64,000 nucleotides of DNA from Verrucomicrobiota bacterium (GTDB lineage: Bacteria; Verrucomicrobiota; Verrucomicrobiia; Opitutales; Opitutaceae): positions 29,039-93,038 of the forward strand of contig JAQGOP010000027.1 in assembly GCA_028293545.1 (NCBI GenBank), in the 5' to 3' direction. The notes beneath the pieces were generated by a model. The model was given only the letters and a program-made list of their open reading frames with translations, was not told the origin of the DNA and ran no database searches. The translations under genes and the position numbers were made by a program. Below, piece by piece: positions 61,407 through 64,000 of this stretch (position 1 is its first letter; every line of letters begins with the position of its first letter).

Positions 61407-63371
61407 TTATTTCTCCCGCGTTGGACGGAGTGCCGCCAAACTCTGCACGACCGCCACGAGTTCGGCCGGCGCGACGGGCTTGGCGACGTGGGTCTGGAAG
61501 CCCGCCTGCAGGGCCCGCATCCGATCTTCCGCGCGGGCCAGCGCGGTAAGCGCGGCAGCGGGGACCGTGGCGCCTCCGGCTTTTTGGCGGATCAATCGGA
61601 TGAACTGGTAACCATCGCTGCCGGGCATGCCGATGTCGCTTAAGATGACATCCGGCTGGAATTCGGTGAATTCCTTCAGGGCATCCTCAGTTGATCCTGT
61701 GCCCCGGACCACCGCTCCGCGCGCGCTGAGAACGCGTTTCACCACTTCCAGCGAATCGGCGTCGTCGTCGACCGCCAACACCCTGATGCCGGCCAGTTCC
61801 TCCCCCGTTGCGCCGACCGCCGGATTGGGATGCGGCGTGGAAGTGGAAGCAATACGGGCGACGATGATCGGAAGGGAAACCGTGAAGGTCGCGCCCTGAT
61901 TCAGTCCCGCGCTTTCCGCCCGGACATCTCCGCCGTGCAGTTCGACCAGTTGCTTCACGAGCGCGAGCCCGATGCCCAAGCCGCCATATTGCCGGGTGGT
62001 GGACGAATCCGCCTGGCGAAAACGTTCGAAGACATACGGGAGAAAGTCGGCAGCAATGCCGCGTCCGTTGTCAGACACCGCAATTTCGACGTGCGAATTG
62101 ATGCGACCCACCGTGACGATGATGTGCCCGCCCTTCGGCGTGAACTTGATGGCATTGGCCAAGAGGTTCCAGAGGACCTGCTGGAGGCGCTTGCGGTCGC
62201 CCACCATCCCGCCGCGCACTTCGTCGATGATGGATTTGATCGCCACCTGTTTTGCCTCGGCCGAGGGTCGCACCGATGCGATCGCATCCTGCACCACCCG
62301 GCCGATCTCAAGCCATGACGTGTCGAGCGCCAGCTTGCCCGCCGTGATCCGACCGAGGTCGAGAAGGTCGTCGATAAGCTGGGCTTGGACGAAGGCATTG
62401 CGTTCAATTACCTCGATCCCATCCAGCATCTCCGATGTCGCTCCCGGGGTGTCCTTGAGAACCTGCGTCCAACCCACGATGGCATTCAACGGAGTCCGCA
62501 GCTCATGCGATACAGTAGCCAGAAAATCGTCTTTCATCCGGTTCGCTTGTTCGGCCCGGCCGCGGGCGGCCCGCTCGCTTTCCAGGAGCTCGTCGCGTTC
62601 CGCGGCGATCCGTTTGAGTTCGGTGATGTCGCGGGCGATCTTCGATGCGCCGATGATTGTACCGTTGGTATCCTTCACCGGCGAAATGGTCAGGGACACG
62701 GGGAAAAGTTCGCCGTTTTTGCGTCTCCGCATGGTTTCGAAATGGTCGACACGCTCGCCGCTCCGGATGCGTTGCAAGATCTTCGGCTCCTCCTCCTTGC
62801 GGTCGGGCGGCACGAGCAAGAGCACCGGCTTTCCAATCATTTCGTCCTCGGTATAGCCAAAAATCCGTTCCGCGCCCGCGTTCCAGCTGGTGATGATCCC
62901 GTCGAGATTTTTAGAAACGATGGCGTCGTCGGAAGAATTGACGATCGCCGCCAGGAGCAACCCGGCCCGTCCGATGCGCCTTAGCTCGGTGATGTCTCGA
63001 GCGACCTTCGACGCGCCGATGATTGTGCCATCGGGGGCCCGGATCGGCGAGATCGTCACCGACACGTCAATTAACTGGCCGTTCTTTCTTTGCCGTTGCG
63101 TTTCGAGATGGTAGATCGCCTCGCCGCGGCGGATGCGGGCGAGGATATCGGTTTCTTCCGCCCGTCGCTGTGGAGGCAGCAGGCGGGTAATGGGTTGCCC
63201 CATCATCTCGTCGCGCGTGTAACCGAAGATGCGCTCGGCACTCCGGTTCCAGCTCGTGACGATGCCGTCCAGAGTCTTGCTGATGATGGCATCATCGGAC
63301 GAGTCGATGATCGCTGAAAGCAACAGATCAGCCGGAGGAATAACAAGATTGGGGCGCGGAGGGAGCGACAT
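61407..63371 (-). CDS. Soluble hybrid histidine kinase: two duplicated PAS, HisKA, HATPase, REC
   Basis: Cytosolic kinase of 654 residues with no membrane segment. Two nearly identical PAS-PAC modules (about 10-130 and 138-252; each SSDDAIxSKxLDGIxTSWN ... NGTIIGASK-type ending), phosphoacceptor His289 in ATVSHELRTPLNAI, ATPase boxes NAIKFTPKGG, DNGRGI and YGGLGIGLALVK, and a C-terminal receiver with VDDD and VILSDIGMPG. ATG 63371 (MSLPPRPNLV). No regulator gene adjoins. Confidence 0.92.
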   Translation of the reverse strand: MSLPPRPNLVIPPADLLLSAIIDSSDDAIISKTLDGIVTSWNRSAERIFGYTRDEMMGQPITRLLPPQRRAEETDILARIRRGEAIYHLETQRQRKNGQLIDVSVTISPIRAPDGTIIGASKVARDITELRRIGRAGLLLAAIVNSSDDAIVSKNLDGIITSWNAGAERIFGYTEDEMIGKPVLLLVPPDRKEEEPKILQRIRSGERVDHFETMRRRKNGELFPVSLTISPVKDTNGTIIGASKIARDITELKRIAAERDELLESERAARGRAEQANRMKDDFLATVSHELRTPLNAIVGWTQVLKDTPGATSEMLDGIEVIERNAFVQAQLIDDLLDLGRITAGKLALDTSWLEIGRVVQDAIASVRPSAEAKQVAIKSIIDEVRGGMVGDRKRLQQVLWNLLANAIKFTPKGGHIIVTVGRINSHVEIAVSDNGRGIAADFLPYVFERFRQADSSTTRQYGGLGIGLALVKQLVELHGGDVRAESAGLNQGATFTVSLPIIVARIASTSTPHPNPAVGATGEELAGIRVLAVDDDADSLEVVKRVLSARGAVVRGTGSTEDALKEFTEFQPDVILSDIGMPGSDGYQFIRLIRQKAGGATVPAAALTALARAEDRMRALQAGFQTHVAKPVAPAELVAVVQSLAALRPTREK

Positions 63372-63518
63372 GCCGGAGGGATGGAGGACGTGAACGTGGA
63401 ACCCATGATGGTACTCCACGCGCGGTGAGGGTTCCTTATCTCCTGCGCCGGTATTTCCCAAGCCGATCCGCGCGGGATCAGTCCTCTGTGCTCTCACAGG
63501 CGCGAATGGCAGTAGAGT

Positions 63519-63612
63519 AGGGCGCGGTCTCCGACCCGCCTCGGGGAAAAGCGGAAGCGATAGGCGGTAAGGGCCTATCCCCGGAGGCGGGTCGGATACC
63601 GCGCCCTACCCA
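63519..63612. repeat. Inverted pair of GTAGGGCGCGG units
   Basis: 63519-63547 (GTAGGGCGCGGTCTCCGACC...) and 63578-63610 (GGAGGCGGGTCGGATACCGC...) are opposite arms with one or two mismatches; between them a GCGGAAGCGATAGGCGG stretch. Other copies: 20672, 30731, 40794. It fills most of 63372-63677 along with the kinase promoter. Confidence 0.88.
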
Positions 63613-63677
63613 ATTCCCCGCCATCGTTGCCTGGTTTTAACCCGCTCGTCGCCAAGTTGCCATTCCGGTCCGGTGTA

Positions 63678-63875
63678 ATGCGGACCATGTACGCGACCAC
63701 CTTCTTCACCTTTGAAAGCGACGGCGTCGAAATCGCGGGAGATCCGCGCTCGCGGCTCGAATGGCGCGTGGCACGACGCGCCGACGAAATCGCGCGCATG
63801 TCCGCCGGAGATATGGCCCCAATCGCGTGGCAGGTCGCAGAACAGGAAATCCTCAGCCAGCTGCCGCTGAAGTAG
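63678..63875 (+). CDS. Small hypothetical protein, 65 residues
   Basis: ATG 63678 (or 63687, MYATTFFTFESDGVEI). A beta-like start, then helical VARRADEIARMSAGD and IAWQVAEQEILSQLPLK. No family recognised, but frame and composition look genuine. Its stop TAG (63873-63875) is supplied by a GTAGCGC repeat, so it again ends in Lys. Confidence 0.5.
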   Translation: MRTMYATTFFTFESDGVEIAGDPRSRLEWRVARRADEIARMSAGDMAPIAWQVAEQEILSQLPLK

Positions 63876-64000
63876 CGCAGGCGGCCCGCCTGCTTCTGCC
63901 CGAGTAGCGAGTAGCGAGCATGCCCAAGCACCTACGGTAACGTTGCACGACTCCCCGTCCGGTCCGGTCTACTCGCTACCCGCTACTCACTACTCGCTAC
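63872..64000. repeat. GTAGCGC repeat and inverted GAGTAGCGAGTAGCG tandems at the window end
   Basis: Exact 23-bp repeat at 63872-63894, then GAGTAGCGAGTAGCGAGC at 63903-63920 and the opposite CTCGCTACCCGCTACTC and CTACTCGCTAC units at 63971-64000. Another nested palindrome whose right outer arm would lie beyond the window. Confidence 0.85.

Overview
The window is GC-rich bacterial chromosome, most likely Verrucomicrobiota and probably Opitutaceae. The reasons are a type-B-like succinate dehydrogenase, two adjacent PilT-type ATPases, many secreted or lipoprotein hypotheticals, ADOP-type permease, GH4/GH36 glycosidases and a dense population of GC-rich palindromic intergenic repeats. About 55 protein genes, one intact tRNA gene, several broken genes and about 30 palindromic repeat loci can be supported. 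Assignment to a family is inference; no rRNA is present.

Layout. 1-3.6 kb: sdh operon end (sdhC tail, sdhA, sdhB). 3.3-17.1 kb: housekeeping and transport genes (LEA-2 lipoprotein, lysA, a PhyH-type dioxygenase, gpsA, MHS/MFS transporter, TPM-domain protein, a bilobed aspartyl protease with PDZ, a large SSS symporter, FGE-sulfatase protein, OmlA-like lipoprotein, TIM-barrel epimerase). 17.2-25.2 kb: a degenerate CTP-synthase-like amidotransferase, EamA permease, and a probable phosphorelay set (NarL-type regulator, Hpt protein, large hybrid kinase). 25.6-33.4 kb: second epimerase, S41 peptidase plus double-domain lipoprotein, VOC protein, pilT pair. 33.6-42.6 kb: DEAD-box helicase, GH4 alpha-galactosidase, HAD phosphatase/mutase, hisC, threonylcarbamoyl-AMP synthase, rpsR, polytopic membrane protein.

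42.8-45.6 kb is a visibly more A+T-rich island bounded by a 39-bp direct repeat of the 5' half of tRNA-Arg(CCU). It carries a frameshifted, C-terminally truncated tyrosine integrase adjoining the intact tRNA, and a row of very small, mostly broken genes all on the minus strand. These are separated by hairpins that look like integron attC sites: stop codons fall inside the hairpins and start codons follow 9-12 nt after them. I read this as a decayed integrative element holding an integron-like cassette cluster without an integron integrase. 46-64 kb: ADOP permease, two paralogous secreted proteins 5.4 kb apart, a TonB_C/Sel1 protein, a giant NHL-repeat protein, HEAT-repeat protein, a carbohydrate locus (Tat-exported toroid-like protein and GH36 alpha-galactosidase), a PDZ protein and a soluble hybrid kinase.

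The strongest genome-wide signal is the repeat population. A 25-bp palindromic unit beginning AAGTAGCGCAGG occurs 15 times with an exact 23-bp core, mostly as inverted pairs, and its own TAG is the stop codon of six different genes, each therefore ending in Lys. Inside these pairs lie further, unrelated inverted repeats, so that whole intergenic regions of 100-290 bp are nested palindromes. No transposase able to move them is visible in this window.
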